Below, in pieces: positions 31,216 through 41,000 of a stretch of DNA of 64,000 nucleotides (its first letter is position 1; the number at the start of each line of letters is the position of its first letter). The notes beneath the pieces were generated by a model that was given only the letters and a program-made list of their open reading frames with translations, was not told where the DNA came from and did no database searches. A program made the translations under genes and the position numbers. Source of the stretch: Agromyces mediolanus (GTDB taxonomy: Bacteria > Actinomycetota > Actinomycetes > Actinomycetales > Microbacteriaceae); contig NZ_JAMBNX010000003.1 in the NCBI RefSeq assembly GCF_023715325.1, positions 124,001 through 188,000 on the forward strand. Direction: 5' to 3'.

Positions 31216-33894
31216 CTAATGCGCGGCGTCGTCCCAGTTCGCGCCGCGGCCCACCTGGACGTCGAGCGGCACGAGCAGCTCGGCCGCGTTCGCCATCCGT
31301 GCGCGCACGATGCCCTCGAGCTCCTCGCTCTCACCGGATGCGACCTCGAAGATCAGTTCGTCGTGCACCTGCAGGAGCATGCGCGACGCGAGCCCGCGCT
31401 CACGGGCGTCGCGCTCGATCCCCGTCATCGCGACCTTGATGATGTCGGCCGCCGATCCCTGAATCGGCGAGTTCAACGCCGCGCGCTCCGCGTTCTCGCG
31501 CAGCACCCGGTTCGGGCTGTTCAGATCGGGGAACGGGCGGCGACGCCCGAAGATCGTCTCGGTGTAGCCGTCGATCTTCGCCTGCTCGACGACGCCGCGG
31601 AGGTAGTCGCGCACGGCACCGAAGCGCTCGAAGTAGTCCTTCATGAGCTGGGTGGCCTCGGAGCGGTCGATGCGCAGCTGCTTCGACAGGCCGAAGGCGC
31701 TGAGGCCGTAGGCGAGCCCGTACGACATCGCCTTCACCTTGGTGCGCATCAGCGGAGTCACGTCGGACGGGTCGACCGAGAAGATGCGCGCGCCGACGAA
31801 GCGGTGCAGGTCTTCACCCGCGTTGAACGCCTCGATGAGGCCGGCGTCGCCGGAGAGGTGCGCCATGATGCGCATCTCGATCTGCGAGTAGTCGGCGGTC
31901 AGCAGCTCGGTGTACTCGGCGCCGTGTCGGAACGCGACACGGATGCGCCGGCCGTCTTCCGTGCGGATCGGGATGTTTTGCAGGTTGGGGTCGTTCGACG
32001 ACATGCGACCGGTAGCCGCGCCGATCTGCCCGTACGTCGTGTGGATGCGCGCGTCGGCGGCGATGGACTTGTCGAGCGACTCGACGATCTGCCGGAGCTT
32101 CGTGGCGTCGCGGTGCTCGAGCAGCAGACCGAGGAACGGATGCGGGTTCGACTCCTGAAGATCGGCGAGCGCACCGGCGTCGGTCGTGTAGCCCGTCTTC
32201 GTTGCTCGGGTCTTCGGCATGCCCAGCTGATCGAAGAGCACCTCCTGGAGCTGCTTCGGCGAACCGAGGTTCACCTCGCGGCCGATCTCGGCGTAGGCTG
32301 CGGCGGCGAGCCCGGCGGCCCGCTCCCCCAGCTCGGCCGACAGGGCGGCGAGCGCCTCGTGGTCGACCGCGACACCGCGGAGCTCCATGGCCGCGAGCAC
32401 CGGAACCAGGGGCATCTCGATCTCGCCGAGCACGCGGCGGGGGCCCTCGTCGAGCGCGCCGAGCACGAGCGGGGCGAGGCGGAGCGAGTACCAGGCGAAC
32501 TCCGGGGCCCCGGAGTCGCTGCCCTCTTCGGGGACGAGCTGCGAGGGGTCACCCACGGGCACGGTCTCGCCGAGGTATCGATCGACGAGTTCGACCAGGT
32601 TCTTCTCGGTCAGGTTCGGACGGACGAGCCAGGCGGCGAGCAGCGGGTCGAGCACGAGCCCGTCGACCGTGAGCCCGCCGCGGAGGAGCGCCTTCAGCTG
32701 CGCCTTCGCGTCGGTCATGATCTTCGGCGCATCGCTCGCGAGCCAGGCCTCGAACGCACCGAACTCCGGGCGCCCGGCCTGCCACGGGATCTCGATCGAC
32801 GACTCGGCGGTGGCGATGCCGATGGTCGCGACCTCGCCGCCCGCGGTCTCGACATGGAGGCCCAGGCCGGCCGGCGCGGCCTGCCGCGCCTGCTCGAGCC
32901 ACGCGGCCAGCGCGTCGCCGACGGGCCGTGCCGGCACGGGCGCCGCAGCCGCCGGTTCGCGCTCGACGGCCGGTGCGGCAGGGCGGGCGCCACCGTTCGT
33001 CTCGCCTCGGGCGATCTTCATCACGCGATCGAGCAGGGTCTTGAACTCGAGACGGCCGAACAGCTCGTGCACGGCGTCTTCGTCGATCGGGCGCGCTTCG
33101 AGCTCGTCGAGCTCGAGTTCGAGTTCGACATCGGTCACGAGCCGGTTCAGCTTGCGGTTCCGGATCGCATTCTCACGCTCGCGCCGAAGGTTGTCGCCGA
33201 CGACGCCCTTGATCTCGTCGATGTGGTCGAGGATGCCCTGCAGGTCGCCGTAGAGCTTCAGCCACTTGACCGCGGTCTTCTCGCCGACCTTCGTGATGCC
33301 GGGCAGGTTGTCGCTCGTCTCGCCGACGAGCGCGGCGATCTCGGGGTACTGGTGGGGCGGCACGCCGTAGCGCTCGACGACCGCCTCGGGGTCGTAGCGC
33401 TTCAGCTGCGAGACGCCCTGGGTGTTCGGGTAGAGCAGCGTGACGTCGTCGTTCACCAGCTGGATGGTGTCGCGGTCGCCGGAGACGAGCAGCACGCGGT
33501 ACCCCTCGGCCTGCCCGCGCGCGGCGAGCGTCGCGAGGATGTCGTCGGCCTCGAAGTCGTCCTTCTCGAGCGTCGTGATGCTGAGGGCCTTCAGCGCCTC
33601 CTGAAGGATCGGCACCTGCCCCTTGAACTCGATCGGCGTCTCGCCGCGGTTGCCCTTGTACTCCTCGTACTCGCGGGTGCGGAACGAGACCCGCGACTTG
33701 TCGAAGGCGACGGCCAGGTGCGTGGGCTTCTCGTTCTGCAGCAGCAGGAGCAGCATCGAGAGGAAGCCGTGGATGGCGTTCGTGTGCTGCCCGTCGCGGG
33801 TTTGGAAGCTGTCGACCGGCAGGGCGTAGAAGGCTCGGAAGGCCAGCGAGTGGCCGTCGACGACGAGGAGGGTGGGCTTTGCTGCGTCCGTCAC
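31216..33894 (-). CDS. polA: DNA polymerase I
   Basis: PolA fills gaps in repair and removes primers. The 892-residue protein has an N-terminal 5'-3' exonuclease domain (LLVVDGHSLAFRAFYAL, VSGDRDTIQLVNDDVTLLYP) and C-terminal polymerase motifs A (DYSQIEMRIMAHLSGD), B (RTKVKAMSYGLAYGLSAFG) and C (LLQVHDELIFEV). The middle domain lacks the metal-binding DTET of a proofreading exonuclease (GLHVETAGGEVATIG instead), so 3'-5' proofreading is probably absent, as reported for mycobacterial PolA. The GTG start follows TAGGCT after 6 bases and has no ribosome binding site. Confidence 0.97.
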   Translation of the reverse strand: MTDAAKPTLLVVDGHSLAFRAFYALPVDSFQTRDGQHTNAIHGFLSMLLLLLQNEKPTHLAVAFDKSRVSFRTREYEEYKGNRGETPIEFKGQVPILQEALKALSITTLEKDDFEADDILATLAARGQAEGYRVLLVSGDRDTIQLVNDDVTLLYPNTQGVSQLKRYDPEAVVERYGVPPHQYPEIAALVGETSDNLPGITKVGEKTAVKWLKLYGDLQGILDHIDEIKGVVGDNLRRERENAIRNRKLNRLVTDVELELELDELEARPIDEDAVHELFGRLEFKTLLDRVMKIARGETNGGARPAAPAVEREPAAAAPVPARPVGDALAAWLEQARQAAPAGLGLHVETAGGEVATIGIATAESSIEIPWQAGRPEFGAFEAWLASDAPKIMTDAKAQLKALLRGGLTVDGLVLDPLLAAWLVRPNLTEKNLVELVDRYLGETVPVGDPSQLVPEEGSDSGAPEFAWYSLRLAPLVLGALDEGPRRVLGEIEMPLVPVLAAMELRGVAVDHEALAALSAELGERAAGLAAAAYAEIGREVNLGSPKQLQEVLFDQLGMPKTRATKTGYTTDAGALADLQESNPHPFLGLLLEHRDATKLRQIVESLDKSIAADARIHTTYGQIGAATGRMSSNDPNLQNIPIRTEDGRRIRVAFRHGAEYTELLTADYSQIEMRIMAHLSGDAGLIEAFNAGEDLHRFVGARIFSVDPSDVTPLMRTKVKAMSYGLAYGLSAFGLSKQLRIDRSEATQLMKDYFERFGAVRDYLRGVVEQAKIDGYTETIFGRRRPFPDLNSPNRVLRENAERAALNSPIQGSAADIIKVAMTGIERDARERGLASRMLLQVHDELIFEVASGESEELEGIVRARMANAAELLVPLDVQVGRGANWDDAAH

Positions 33895-33900
33895 TCGGAC

Positions 33901-33906
33901 AGCCTA
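33901..33906 (-). promoter_or_regulatory. Putative leaderless -10 box of polA
   Basis: TAGGCT, the 6-nt spacer GTCCGA, then the GTG start. Confidence 0.6.
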
Positions 33907-33970
33907 CAAGCGGCCACCGACACCGGATGCCCGCCGGCCGGGGCGGGAAGGCCGCAGGACATGAGACGGC

Positions 33971-34005
33971 GGATGCCCCGCCGGCATGTGGCCGGCGGGG
34001 CATCC
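33971..34005 (-). terminator. Perfect hairpin after the ANTAR regulator gene
   Basis: Exact 15-nt arms (GGATGCCCCGCCGGC and complement) flank a 5-nt loop. It is 44 bases past the regulator stop and upstream of the polA promoter. There is no U-tract. Confidence 0.8.
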
Positions 34006-34015
34006 TGAGTCGGAG

Positions 34016-34044
34016 GGAACGCGCGGCCGTCGGCCGGGCGTTCC
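34016..34044 (-). terminator. Second hairpin after the ANTAR regulator gene
   Basis: Outer arms GGAACGC/GCGTTCC and inner GGCC/GGCC stack into a 12-bp stem with one mismatch and a 3-nt loop. It begins 5 bases after the stop codon and forms a tandem terminator with the hairpin at 33971-34005. Confidence 0.55.
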
Positions 34045-34048
34045 GGCG

Positions 34049-34654
34049 TCACTTCTTGGCGGAGAGCTGCTCGATGATCGCCTGCGAGACGTCGCGCATG
34101 GTGAGCCGGCGGTCCATCGACGCCTTCTGGATCCAGCGGAACGCCTCGGGCTCGGTGAGGCCCATCTTCTCGTTCAGCAGGCCCTTCGCGCGGTCGACGA
34201 GCTTGCGGGTCTCGAACCGCTCGACGAGGTCGCCGACCTCGGCCTCGAGCGCGATGATCTGCGCGTGGCGGGCGAGGGCGATCTCGATCGCGGGCAGCAG
34301 GTCGTTCGGGGTGAACGGCTTCACGACGTAGGCGAGGGCACCAGCCTCGCTGGCGCGCTCGACGAGCTCCTTCTGGCTGAACGCGGTGAGCAGCACGACC
34401 GGGGCGATGTGCCCCTTCGAGAGGCGCTCGGCGGCCGAGATGCCGTCCAGCTGCGGCATCTTCACGTCCATGATGACCAGGTCGGGCCGCAGCTCCGTGG
34501 CGAGCTGCACGGCGGTCTCGCCGTCACCCGCCTCGCCGACGACCTCGTAGCCGTTGTCCCGCAGGATCTCGACGATGTCGAGGCGGATGAGCGACTCGTC
34601 TTCGGCCACCACCACGCGACGCGGTGCGGGCTGGGTTGATTCGGTGTCAGTCAC
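34049..34654 (-). CDS. pdtaR: ANTAR-domain response regulator (PdtaR-like)
   Basis: This is a two-component regulator that binds RNA rather than DNA through its ANTAR domain. The 201-residue protein has a receiver with acidic pocket VVVAEDES, phospho-acceptor Asp63 in LVIMDVKMP, and YVVKPF with the conserved Lys. The C-terminal ANTAR helices are LVDRAKGLLNEKMGLTEPEA and RWIQKASMDRR. It closely resembles mycobacterial Rv1626 (PdtaR). No partner histidine kinase is nearby. GTG 34654 follows TAGGCT after 7 bases without a ribosome binding site. The open frame upstream to 34957 crosses a tRNA gene and is not coding. Confidence 0.93.
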   Translation of the reverse strand: MTDTESTQPAPRRVVVAEDESLIRLDIVEILRDNGYEVVGEAGDGETAVQLATELRPDLVIMDVKMPQLDGISAAERLSKGHIAPVVLLTAFSQKELVERASEAGALAYVVKPFTPNDLLPAIEIALARHAQIIALEAEVGDLVERFETRKLVDRAKGLLNEKMGLTEPEAFRWIQKASMDRRLTMRDVSQAIIEQLSAKK

Positions 34655-34661
34655 GCCAGAA

Positions 34662-34667
34662 AGCCTA
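34662..34667 (-). promoter_or_regulatory. Putative leaderless -10 box of the ANTAR regulator
   Basis: TAGGCT, the 7-nt spacer TTCTGGC, then the GTG start. It lies back to back with the tRNA-Leu -10 box at 34671-34676. Confidence 0.6.
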
Positions 34668-34670
34668 CGG

Positions 34671-34676
34671 TATTCT
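34671..34676 (+). promoter_or_regulatory. Putative -10 box for tRNA-Leu
   Basis: TATTCT, 15 bases before the mature tRNA 5' end. The matching -35 region is occupied by the start of the divergent regulator gene. Confidence 0.5.
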
Positions 34677-34690
34677 GAGCGAGGCCTCTG

Positions 34691-34773
34691 GCCGGTGTGG
34701 CGGAATGGCAGACGCGGAGCACTCAAAATGCTTTGCCCGAAAGGGCGTGTGGGTTCGACCCCCACCACCGGCA
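34691..34773 (+). tRNA. tRNA-Leu (anticodon CAA)
   Basis: The 83-nt class II tRNA folds fully. The acceptor stem pairs GCCGGTG with CACCGGC, with discriminator A at 34773. The anticodon stem (34717-34721 with 34729-34733) closes a 7-base loop with CAA at 34724-34726. The long variable arm GCCC-GAAA-GGGC is typical of leucine tRNAs, and the T loop is GTTCGAC. No CCA is encoded, as is usual for actinobacteria. It reads TTG codons, which are rare in a genome this GC-rich. Confidence 0.95.
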
Positions 34774-34962
34774 CCGACTTCGATCCGTGGCTCACCCGGG
34801 CGCGTCGTGGAGCCGCCCGCGCTCCGGGCACGCCCGCTCCGGCCGCCGCGGCGACGTGCCGGTTGCGCTCCCCGACCAGGCGCACGAGGTGCCGCCGGAG
34901 CACCGGCTCGACGAATCGCCCGAACGGGCAGTAGGCCACCCGGAACTCACCCGGCACGCGCA
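34774..34962. other. Gap between tRNA-Leu and the pyk terminator, no gene seen
   Basis: About 190 bp without a recognisable gene. Minus-strand translation from an ATG at 34957 gives an open frame that runs into the tRNA and then the regulator gene. It has no family resemblance, and its only merit is the absence of stops in GC-rich DNA. Confidence 0.5.
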
Positions 34963-34995
34963 GCGGCGGCCCGATCCGAGGGATCGGGCCGCCGC
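34963..34995 (-). terminator. Perfect hairpin after pyk
   Basis: Exact 15-nt arms (GCGGCGGCCCGATCC and complement) flank the loop GAG. It begins 15 bases after the pyk stop and ends the long his-trp-glt-pyk array. There is no U-tract. Confidence 0.85.
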
Positions 34996-35009
34996 AGGGT
35001 TGTCGGGGC

Positions 35010-36425
35010 TTAGAGGACCTCGCCGACCTTGTGCACGCGCACGTCGTTCGTGGTGCCGGGGATGCCGGGAGGGGAACCGGAGACGATGACGACCGTCTCG
35101 CCCTCCTCGGCCCGACCCGACTTCGCGAGCGCCTCGTCGACCTGCTCGACCATCTGGTCGGTGTGGGTGACGCGCTCGACGACGAAGGTGTCGACGCCCC
35201 AGTAGAGCGCCATGCGACGGCGGATGGCCTGATCCGGCGTGAACGCGAGGATCGGGATGTCGCTGCGCAGGCGCGCCATGCGGCGGGCGGAATCGCCCGA
35301 CTCGGTGAAGACGCACAGGTACTTCGCGTCGACGAAGTCGGCCACCTCGACCGCGGCCGCCGTGATGGCGCCGGACTGGGTGCGCGGCTTCGTGCCGAGC
35401 GGCGGCACTCGCTCGAGGCCGTGCTTCTCGGTCGACTCGACGATGCGCGCCATGGTCTGCACCGTGATCACGGGGTACTCGCCCACGCTCGTCTCGCCCG
35501 AGAGCATGACCGCGTCGGCGCCGTCGAGCACGGCGTTCGCGACGTCGCTCGTCTCCGCGCGCGTCGGCACGGGGCTGTGGATCATCGACTCGAGCATCTG
35601 CGTCGCGACGATCACCGGCTTCGCGAGTCGGCGCGCGATCTCGACCGCCCGCTTCTGCACGATCGGCACGGCCTCGAGCGGGAGCTCGACGCCGAGGTCG
35701 CCGCGGGCGACCATGATGGCGTCGAACGCCTCGATGATGCCCTCGAGGTGATCGACCGCCTGCGGCTTCTCGATCTTCGCGATGACGGGCACGCGACGGC
35801 CGACCTCGTCCATGATCTCGTGCACGCGGACGATGTCCTCGGCGTTGCGCACGAAGGAGAGCGCGATGAGATCGGCGCCGAGCTCGAGGCCCCAGCGCAG
35901 GTCGGCCTCGTCCTTCTCAGACAGCGCGGGCACGTTCACGGCCACGCCGGGCAGGTTGATGCCCTTGTTGTTCGAGACCGGGCCGGCGACGATCACCTTG
36001 GTGGTCACGACCACGCCGTCGGTCTCGACGACCTGCACCCGGACCTTGCCATCGTCGATGAGCAGGAAGTCGCCGGGCGCGACGTCCTGCGGCAAGCCCT
36101 TGAACGTCGTGCCGACGAGTTCCTTCGTGCCCACGACGTCGTCCGTGGTGATCTTGAAGATGTCGCCTTCGGCCAGCTCGTAGGGTCCGCCCTCGAACTT
36201 GCCGAGGCGGATCTTCGGGCCCTGGAGGTCGACCAGCACCGCAACGGCGCGACCGGAGTCGTTCGCCGCCTTGCGGACGTTCTGGTAGACGGCCTCGTGC
36301 ACGTCGTACGTGCCGTGGCTCAGGTTCATGCGGGCGACGTCGACGCCCGCATCGATGATCGCTCGGATCTGTTCATAGCTCGATGTCGCCGGCCCGAGGG
36401 TGGCGACGATCTTCGCTCGTCTCAT
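35010..36425 (-). CDS. pyk: Pyruvate kinase
   Basis: It makes pyruvate and ATP from phosphoenolpyruvate. The 471-residue protein begins MRRAKIVATLGPATSSYEQI. It contains ARMNLSHGTYDVHEAVYQN, the active-site lysine in VIAKIEKPQAVDHLEG, MVARGDLGVELPLE and ATQMLESMI. The C-terminal allosteric domain is present. ATG 36425 is chosen from family N-termini, with GGGAG 11 bases upstream; the frame is open to 36554 without homology. It lies 67 bp after gltD and ends at a strong hairpin. Confidence 0.97.
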   Translation of the reverse strand: MRRAKIVATLGPATSSYEQIRAIIDAGVDVARMNLSHGTYDVHEAVYQNVRKAANDSGRAVAVLVDLQGPKIRLGKFEGGPYELAEGDIFKITTDDVVGTKELVGTTFKGLPQDVAPGDFLLIDDGKVRVQVVETDGVVVTTKVIVAGPVSNNKGINLPGVAVNVPALSEKDEADLRWGLELGADLIALSFVRNAEDIVRVHEIMDEVGRRVPVIAKIEKPQAVDHLEGIIEAFDAIMVARGDLGVELPLEAVPIVQKRAVEIARRLAKPVIVATQMLESMIHSPVPTRAETSDVANAVLDGADAVMLSGETSVGEYPVITVQTMARIVESTEKHGLERVPPLGTKPRTQSGAITAAAVEVADFVDAKYLCVFTESGDSARRMARLRSDIPILAFTPDQAIRRRMALYWGVDTFVVERVTHTDQMVEQVDEALAKSGRAEEGETVVIVSGSPPGIPGTTNDVRVHKVGEVL

Positions 36426-36492
36426 ATTCGTATGTGCTCCCAGGTGTTCCGCGCGAACGCGGTGCGGTGCCGGCGGCTCGCGCCGCCGACGC

Positions 36493-37950
36493 TCAGACGG
36501 AGAAGGCGCGAGCCGTCGCAGGGATCGGGCTCGGCAATCTCGTGTCTCCTTCAAGGTACCGGTCGACGGCCGCCGCCGCCGCCCGGCCTTCGGCGATCGC
36601 CCACACGATGAGCGACTGCCCGCGACCCGCGTCGCCGGCGATGAAGACGCCGGGCTGTTCGGTCGCGTACTGCGCGTCGCGGGCGAGCGCGCCGCGGTCG
36701 GTCACGCCGAGTTCGAGCTGCGGCTGGATGGTCTCGGTCTCCGGGCCGGTGAAGCCGAGCGCGAGCAGCACGAGGTCGGCCGGGATCTCCCGCTCGGTGC
36801 CCGACTTCGGCACTCGGCGCCCGTCGACGAACTCGGTCTCGGCCACGCGCACCGCGCGGAGCTCGCCCGCGTCGTTCGCGAGGAACTCCACGGTCGACAC
36901 GAGGTACTCGCGCGTGCCGCCCTCCTCGTGCGCGCTCTGCATCTCGAAGAGCGTCGGATGCATCGGCCAGGGCTGGCCCGCGCTGCGCGCCTCGCCCGGC
37001 TGACGGCCGATCGCGAGGTTCGTGACGCTCAGCGCCCCCTGTCGGTGGGCGGTGCCGATGCAGTCCGCGCCCGTGTCGCCGCCGCCGAGGACGACGACGT
37101 GCTTGCCCTCCGCGCTGATCTGGTCGAAGACGGGGTCGCCGGCTGCCGCACGGTTGCCCTGCACGAGGTACTCCATCGCGAAGTGCACGCCGGGTAGATC
37201 GCGCCCCGGGACCGGCAAGTCTCGCGGCACCATGGCGCCGGTCGCGACGACGACCGCGTCGTAGCGCGAACGCAGCTCGTCCCAGCCGATGTCGGTGCCG
37301 ATGTCGACCCCGGCGCGGAAGCGCGTGCCCTCCGCCGTCATCTGCGCGAGGCGCTGGTCGAGGTGGCGCTTCTCCATCTTGAAGTCCGGGATGCCGTAGC
37401 GCAGCAATCCGCCGATGCGGTCGTCGCGCTCGAAGACCGCGACGGTGTGACCCGCCCGGGTGAGCTGCTGCGCGGCGGCGAGACCGGCCGGACCCGAACC
37501 GACCACCGCGACGGTCTTGCCGGTCAGCCGGCCCGGCGGCTGCGGCTGCACCCAGCCGCTGCCGAAGGCCTGGTCGATGATCGAGACCTCGACCTGCTTG
37601 ATCGTGACGGCCGGCTGGTTGATGCCGAGTACGCACGCCGACTCGCACGGAGCCGGGCAGAGCCGTCCCGTGAACTCGGGGAAGTTGTTCGTCGCGTGCA
37701 GCCGCTCGATCGCCGCGCGGCCCTCGCCACGCCACATGAGGTCGTTCCACTCGGGAATCAGGTTGCCGAGCGGGCACCCCTGGTGGCAGAACGGCACACC
37801 GCAATCCATGCAGCGACCGGCCTGGCGACGCAGCTGGGCGGAGTCGCCCGGCTCGTAGACCTCTTTCCAGTCCATGATCCGCACCGGGACGGGGCGCCGC
37901 TTGGGCAGCTCCCGCTCGGTGACCTTCAGAAAGCCCTTCGGGTCAGCCAC
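36493..37950 (-). CDS. gltD: Glutamate synthase (NADPH), small subunit
   Basis: GltD carries electrons from NADPH through FAD and iron-sulfur clusters to GltB. The 485-residue protein has Cys clusters CMDCGVPFCHQGCPLGNLIP and CPAPCESACVLG for two 4Fe-4S centres, the FAD motif VAVVGSGPAGLAAA and the NADPH motif VVLGGGDTGADCIG. The GTG start at 37950 has GGAGGTGACGG directly upstream. That site lies in a 20-bp segment that duplicates the last codons of gltB. Confidence 0.97.
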   Translation of the reverse strand: MADPKGFLKVTERELPKRRPVPVRIMDWKEVYEPGDSAQLRRQAGRCMDCGVPFCHQGCPLGNLIPEWNDLMWRGEGRAAIERLHATNNFPEFTGRLCPAPCESACVLGINQPAVTIKQVEVSIIDQAFGSGWVQPQPPGRLTGKTVAVVGSGPAGLAAAQQLTRAGHTVAVFERDDRIGGLLRYGIPDFKMEKRHLDQRLAQMTAEGTRFRAGVDIGTDIGWDELRSRYDAVVVATGAMVPRDLPVPGRDLPGVHFAMEYLVQGNRAAAGDPVFDQISAEGKHVVVLGGGDTGADCIGTAHRQGALSVTNLAIGRQPGEARSAGQPWPMHPTLFEMQSAHEEGGTREYLVSTVEFLANDAGELRAVRVAETEFVDGRRVPKSGTEREIPADLVLLALGFTGPETETIQPQLELGVTDRGALARDAQYATEQPGVFIAGDAGRGQSLIVWAIAEGRAAAAAVDRYLEGDTRLPSPIPATARAFSV

Positions 37951-37962
37951 CCGTCACCTCCA
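37943..37962. repeat. 20-bp direct repeat, copy at the gltD start
   Basis: TCAGCCACCCGTCACCTCCA on the plus strand covers the gltD ribosome binding site and first codons. It matches 38004-38023 at 19 of 20 bases, with a period of 61 bp. Confidence 0.9.
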
Positions 37963-38003
37963 TACCGTTCGTGTTGCCGTTCGGATTCGTGTTCGTGCGC
38001 GTC

Positions 38004-38023
38004 TCAGCCACCCGTGACCTCCA
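38004..38023. repeat. 20-bp direct repeat, copy at the gltB end
   Basis: TCAGCCACCCGTGACCTCCA on the plus strand covers the last codons and stop of gltB (read there as Glu-Val-Thr-Gly-Gly-stop). The other copy is read in a different frame as the gltD start. Confidence 0.9.
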
Positions 38024-41000
38024 GGATGCGGGACCAGACCACGTCGCCGTCGGGGTCGAGCCCCTCGTCGACGGCGCTCTGCCGCGTCTGCAGCACGGCC
38101 GCATAATCGCGCGGCAGCACCTTGGTGAAGCGGTCGAAGGCCGCCTCGCCCTGTTCGAGGAGGGATGCCGCCACGGCGGAACCCGTCTCGGCGAGGTGCT
38201 GCTCGAGCAGGTCGCGCACGATCTCGCGGTCGGCGGAGCCGAGTTCCAGGAGCTCGAGCTCGCCGCTCGCGAGCGACTCGCGGTTCACCCGGGCCTCGTC
38301 GAGGCCGAGCACGTACGCCGTGCCGCCCGACATGCCCGCGCCGAGGTTGCGGCCGGTCTCGCCGAGGATCAGCGCGAGGCCGCCCGTCATGTACTCGAGC
38401 GCGTGGTCGCCCACGCCCTCGACGACGGCCGTGGCACCGGAGTTCCGCACCAGGAAACGCTCGCCCACGATGCCGCGGATGAACATGCTGCCCTGGGTCG
38501 CGCCGTAGCCGATCACGTTGCCGGCGATGACGTTGCGCTCGGCGTCGAAGGTCGCGGTCGGCGCGGGGCGGACCACGATGCGCCCGCCGGAGAGGCCCTT
38601 GCCGACGTAGTCGTTCGAATCGCCCTCGAGCCGCAGCGTGATGCCGGCCGGGAGGAAGGCGCCGAGCGACTGGCCCGCGGAACCGGCGAGGGTGACCTCG
38701 ATCGCGCCCTCCGGGAGCCCGTTCGCCCCGTGCCGCGAGGTCACCTCGTGGCCGAGCATCGTGCCGACCGCCCGCTCGGTGTTCTTGATCGGCAGCTCGA
38801 TCTCGACGTGGCCGCCCTGCTCGAGCACGTGCCGGGCCCGGGCGATCAGCTCGTTGTCGAAGTGCTCGTCGAGCTCGTGGTCCTGCGCGCGGCCGTGCTT
38901 GCGCGGTTCGGCGTCGGCGAAGTCCGGGCCGATGAGCACGGGCGTGAGGTCGAGCCCCGAGGCCTTCCAGTGCGAGACGGCCCGGTCGACGTCGAGGAGC
39001 TCGCGCCGGCCGATGATCTCGTCGATGGAGCGGAAGCCGAGCGCGGCGAGGTGCTCCCGCACCTCCTCCGCGATGAACTCGAAGAAGTTCACGACGAACT
39101 CGGGCTTGCCGGTGAAGCGCTTGCGCAGCTCCGGGTTCTGCGTCGCGACGCCGACGGGGCAGGTGTCGAGATGGCAGACGCGCATCATGATGCATCCCTC
39201 GACCACGAGCGGCGCCGTGGCGAAGCCGAACTCCTCGGCTCCCAGCAGGGCGCCGATGACGACGTCGCGACCGGTCTTCAGCTGACCGTCGACCTGCACG
39301 ACGACGCGGTCGCGCATGCCGTTCAGCATGAGCGTCTGCTGCGTCTCGGCGAGGCCGAGCTCCCACGGGGTGCCGGCGTGCTTCAGCGAGTTCAACGGGC
39401 TCGCTCCGGTGCCGCCGTCGTGCCCGGAGACCAGGATGACGTCGGCGAGGGCTTTCGCCGTGCCTGCCGCGACGGCGCCGATCCCCGACTGGCTCACGAG
39501 CTTCACGTGCACTCGCGCCTTCGGGTTCGCCCGCTTCAGGTCGAAGATCAGCTGCTTCAGGTCCTCGATCGAGTAGATGTCGTGGTGCGGCGGCGGGGAG
39601 ATCAGGCCGACGCCCGCGGTCGCATGCCGGGTGCGGGCGACCCAGGGGTACACCTTCGTCGGCGGGAGCTGACCGCCCTCGCCGGGCTTCGCGCCCTGGG
39701 CGAGCTTGATCTGGATGTCCTCGGCGTGCGTGAGGTACATGCTGGTCACGCCGAACCGGCCGGAGGCGACCTGCTTGATGGCGCTGCGACGCTCGGGGTC
39801 GAGGAGCCGGTCGAGATCCTCACCGCCCTCCCCCGTGTTCGACTTCGCACCGAGCCGGTTCATCGCGATGGCGAGGGTCTCGTGCGCCTCCTTCGAGATC
39901 GAACCGTAGCTCATCGCCCCGGTCGAGAAGCGCTTCACGATCGACGACACCGGCTCGACCTCGTCGAGCGGCACCGGCGGGCGCACCCCGCTGCGGAGGG
40001 CGAACAGGCCGCGGAGCGTCATGAGCTCCTCGGCCTGCGAGTCGACGAGATCGGTGTACTCCCGGAACACGTCGTAGCGACGGTTGCGCGTGGAGTGCTG
40101 CAGGCGGAACACGGTCTCGGGGTTGAAGAGGTGCGGCGAGCCGTCGCGGCGCCACTGGTACTCGCCACCGGTCGCGAGCCGCTCGTGCGCGCGCACTGCG
40201 ACGTCCTCGGGGTAGGCCTCGGTGTGCCGGGTGAGGTTCTCGGCCGCGATCACGTCGATGCCGATGCCGCCGAGCTTCGAGGTGGTGCCCGTGAAGTACT
40301 CGTCGATGAACTCCTGCGAGAGGCCGATCGCCTCGAAGGCCTGCGCGCCCGCGTAGGACGCGATGGTCGAGATGCCCATCTTCGACATGATCTTCAGCAC
40401 GCCCTTGCCGAGCGCCTTGATCACGTTGTGCACCGCGTCTTCGGGGCTCACTCCGGCGATGACGCCGGAGCGCACGAGATCCTCGCAGGTCTCCATCGCG
40501 AGGTACGGGTTCACCGCGGAGGCGCCGTAGCCGATGAGGAGCGCGACATGGTGCACTTCGCGCACGTCGCCCGCCTCGACGATGAGCCCCACGCGCATCC
40601 GCGTCTCCGCGCGGATCAGGTGGTGGTGCACCGTCGAGAGCATGAGCAGCGACGGGATCGGCGCGAGGTCCTTGTTGGAGTCGCGGTCGCTCAGCACGAT
40701 GAAGGACGCGCCCTCGACGATCGCCTCGTCGACCTCGCGACAGATGGCGGCAAGGCGATCGCGCATCGCGTCGGGGCCCTCGTCGAAGCGGTAGGTGCCG
40801 CGGATGGTGACCGTCGTGCGCGAGCCCGGGGCCGGGTCGATGTGCACGATCTTCGCGAGCTCGTCGTTGTCGATCACGGGGAAGTCGAGCGAGACCTGCC
40901 TGGCGTGCTCGGGGCCCGCCGTCAGCAGGTTGCGCTCCGGGCCGAGCCCCGTGCCGAGCGAGGTCACGACGGCCTCGCGGATCGAGTCGAGCGGCGGGTT

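Noticed and set aside
29521-34008. Open frame of 1495 codons on the plus strand opposite polA and the DUF885 gene
   Set aside because: It spans two real genes and the intergenic region on the other strand and has no recognisable domain.
34655-34957. N-terminal extension of the ANTAR regulator frame
   Set aside because: It would read through a complete tRNA-Leu gene on the opposite strand, and the receiver domain begins normally at GTG 34654.
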